In this document: positions 63,901 to 64,000 of the stretch, piece by piece
Layout: each line of letters begins with the position of its first letter
Position numbering within the stretch: the stretch's first letter is position 1
Assembly: GCF_016756615.1 (NCBI RefSeq)
Contig: NZ_AP023262.1
Span: forward strand, 3,969,501-4,033,500
Direction: 5' to 3'
Origin: Mesorhizobium sp. L-8-3
GTDB lineage: Bacteria > Pseudomonadota > Alphaproteobacteria > Rhizobiales > Rhizobiaceae
Length of the DNA: 64,000 nucleotides
Position numbers and translations under genes: made by a program
The notes under the pieces: generated by a model
What the model was told of the DNA's origin: nothing
The model's input: the letters and a program-made list of their open reading frames with translations, nothing else
Databases searched by the model: none

Positions 63901-64000
63901 GGCGCCGTTGGTCGCCGGACAGCTGAAGCTTGCAGCCGAAGCCCAGCTTTCCGAAACGGCGATCACGATCGGCTCGGCCTCGCTGACCGGACAGGCCCTG
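60923..64000 (+). CDS. tamB: translocation and assembly module protein TamB (3' end outside window)
   Basis: The frame is open from the ATG at 60923 to the right edge: 1026 residues visible. An N-terminal signal-anchor helix (about 6-30) crosses the inner membrane and the rest is AsmA/TamB-like beta helix that spans the periplasm. A poly-Gly run lies near residue 124. Two long segments, 234-445 and 796-1014, are duplicates of each other (562 residues apart). The C-terminal DUF490 domain is beyond the window. Directly coupled to tamA. Confidence 0.9.
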   Translation, partial: MIVLRRVLRILSYVLLAVLALAAGAVAAFTLTDKGRENLAALVSTMASTDDMKVRIGGIGGIWSGDLRVEHVVIEDAEGPWLVIRGAEIDWSPLALISWTFNAERIFAQRLEVARLPRSQNKGGGGGGGGLPVSVAIDNIDLPDIALGEEIAGAVAQLSAEGSLQALADPLNIGAELRVKRIDGVGGDLDASIHFVPSEQRLGVAVRGSEPAGGIIANLLQLPGAPPVQILVSGSGPIDDWSGSGTFSVDGAVVTTLSGSRQAVEGGNRIAVKGDGQFERFLPQSLRPLLSGKADFDISGLLGTTGRIEVERADLQSAAVRASAKGTIDPRGASDFALTVAGPVALDFGAASVALSNASVRVLGPGDKPNVDVTASLERLAAQGMELRNIEAVIHSDGFDVARRSGPVAVDLSAGSAVSDIPTLAPLLAGQLKADLTAELSETAIGAIAGTLANDVVASRFSGEISRPDFALSIALAADVAASALPPPARPALGERVALSATVKRDAAGDLSVEALQLNSGGFAMGGNASLAGNTVDAALKGSLADIAPLADRATGAVEFSMTAKGDRNAPDVALGLTSDKIAAAGREITGLDVTASGKVDLANPTADVALKGDFAGQTLNATATIRTTDGRRSVDGLTLALGDARLSGNLLLGDDFLPEGTLDLTVPDVGTLAALAGEEAKGEIQGKIRFARNNGVPEIVLETASPSLSRADLVAEGVALGATVSDYLAEPAISGRLRAGSVVSGSVAAHDVAATAGLSGDRLDLTLRATAPEGGTIAKALMLAGSPVFDITVSGSGPAADWQGEGTVAIDGVPVTGLSAHHVLADGGRRITVKGDGQFERFVPEVARPLLAGRTDFDIAALLAAAGSVNIEHATIQSPAIRITTAGSLNPEGANDLAIQAEAVAGSVPLAFGTGEEAASVSLSAANVRIFGPGKQPMLDVEASLDRVAVQGNELRDIEATLHSDGFDVTTTSGPLAADVTIGSVTPAGAALAPLVAGQLKLAAEAQLSETAITIGSASLTGQAL

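Overview
This is a GC-rich chromosomal window of a Rhizobiales (Hyphomicrobiales) bacterium, probably Mesorhizobium or a relative. The best evidence is a complete cyclic beta-1,2-glucan locus (ndvA and a 2844-residue ndvB), a ugpBAEC operon, a hutIHGUD operon, and RIME-like intergenic repeats beginning CCCCTCATCCG and ending CGGATGAGGGG. I see no rRNA, tRNA or CRISPR array. Most genes are ordinary chromosomal metabolism and transport; the accessory DNA sits mainly at 43.6-53.1 kb.

Layout. 1-1.3 kb: 3' part of an AraC regulator and a small secreted protein. 1.6-6.1 kb (minus): the glycerol-3-phosphate importer ugpB-ugpA-ugpE-ugpC, with a Pho box upstream of ugpB. 6.3-8.1 kb: a small exported protein, a TIM-barrel sugar-phosphate isomerase-like protein and a decayed GMC oxidoreductase fragment. 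8.2-14.5 kb (plus): histidine utilisation hutI-hutH-hutG-hutU-hutD behind a TGTATATACA dyad, with a RIME-like repeat between hutH and hutG. 14.6-27.9 kb: a GNAT acetyltransferase, then an LTA-synthase-like phosphoglycerol transferase, ndvA and ndvB on the minus strand, i.e. decoration, export and synthesis of periplasmic cyclic glucan. Four exactly phased Pho half-sites overlap the start of the transferase. 28.1-29.9 kb: a class III cyclase with TPRs. 29.9-35.5 kb (minus): a peptide-type ABC importer whose last gene is an L-2-amino-thiazoline-4-carboxylate hydrolase family protein. 35.9-39.8 kb (plus): sulfate importer. 39.8-44.9 kb: a Zn/Cd/Pb P1B ATPase with a MerR-type promoter, a YafK-like L,D-transpeptidase lipoprotein, a MerR regulator with a similar operator, and a YqaA protein. 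45.2-49.5 kb: a second cyclase-TPR protein, a VapBC pair, and an Rrf2 regulator overlapping a thioredoxin-reductase-like flavoprotein. 49.6-58.6 kb (minus): alpha-2-macroglobulin and pbpC, now split by RIME-like repeats and an IS110 element. 59-64 kb (plus): tamA and the first 1026 codons of tamB.

The most interesting object is the IS110 element (about 51662-52827). Its 200-nt leader can be read as a bridge RNA. It holds a 9-nt copy of the element's right end, a 4-nt complement of its left end, an 8/9 copy of the left target flank and a 7-nt complement of the right target flank, in the order expected of donor- and target-binding loops. All four agree on one CT core, place the ends to the base, and imply that the element is programmed for the terminus of the RIME-like repeat. 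Rejoining the flanks restores an in-frame ATG for pbpC inside that terminus, so the insertion appears to have removed the pbpC start codon. A second theme is phosphate: the ugp operon has a Pho box oriented for activation, while the phosphoglycerol transferase carries a Pho array in the opposite orientation over its start.
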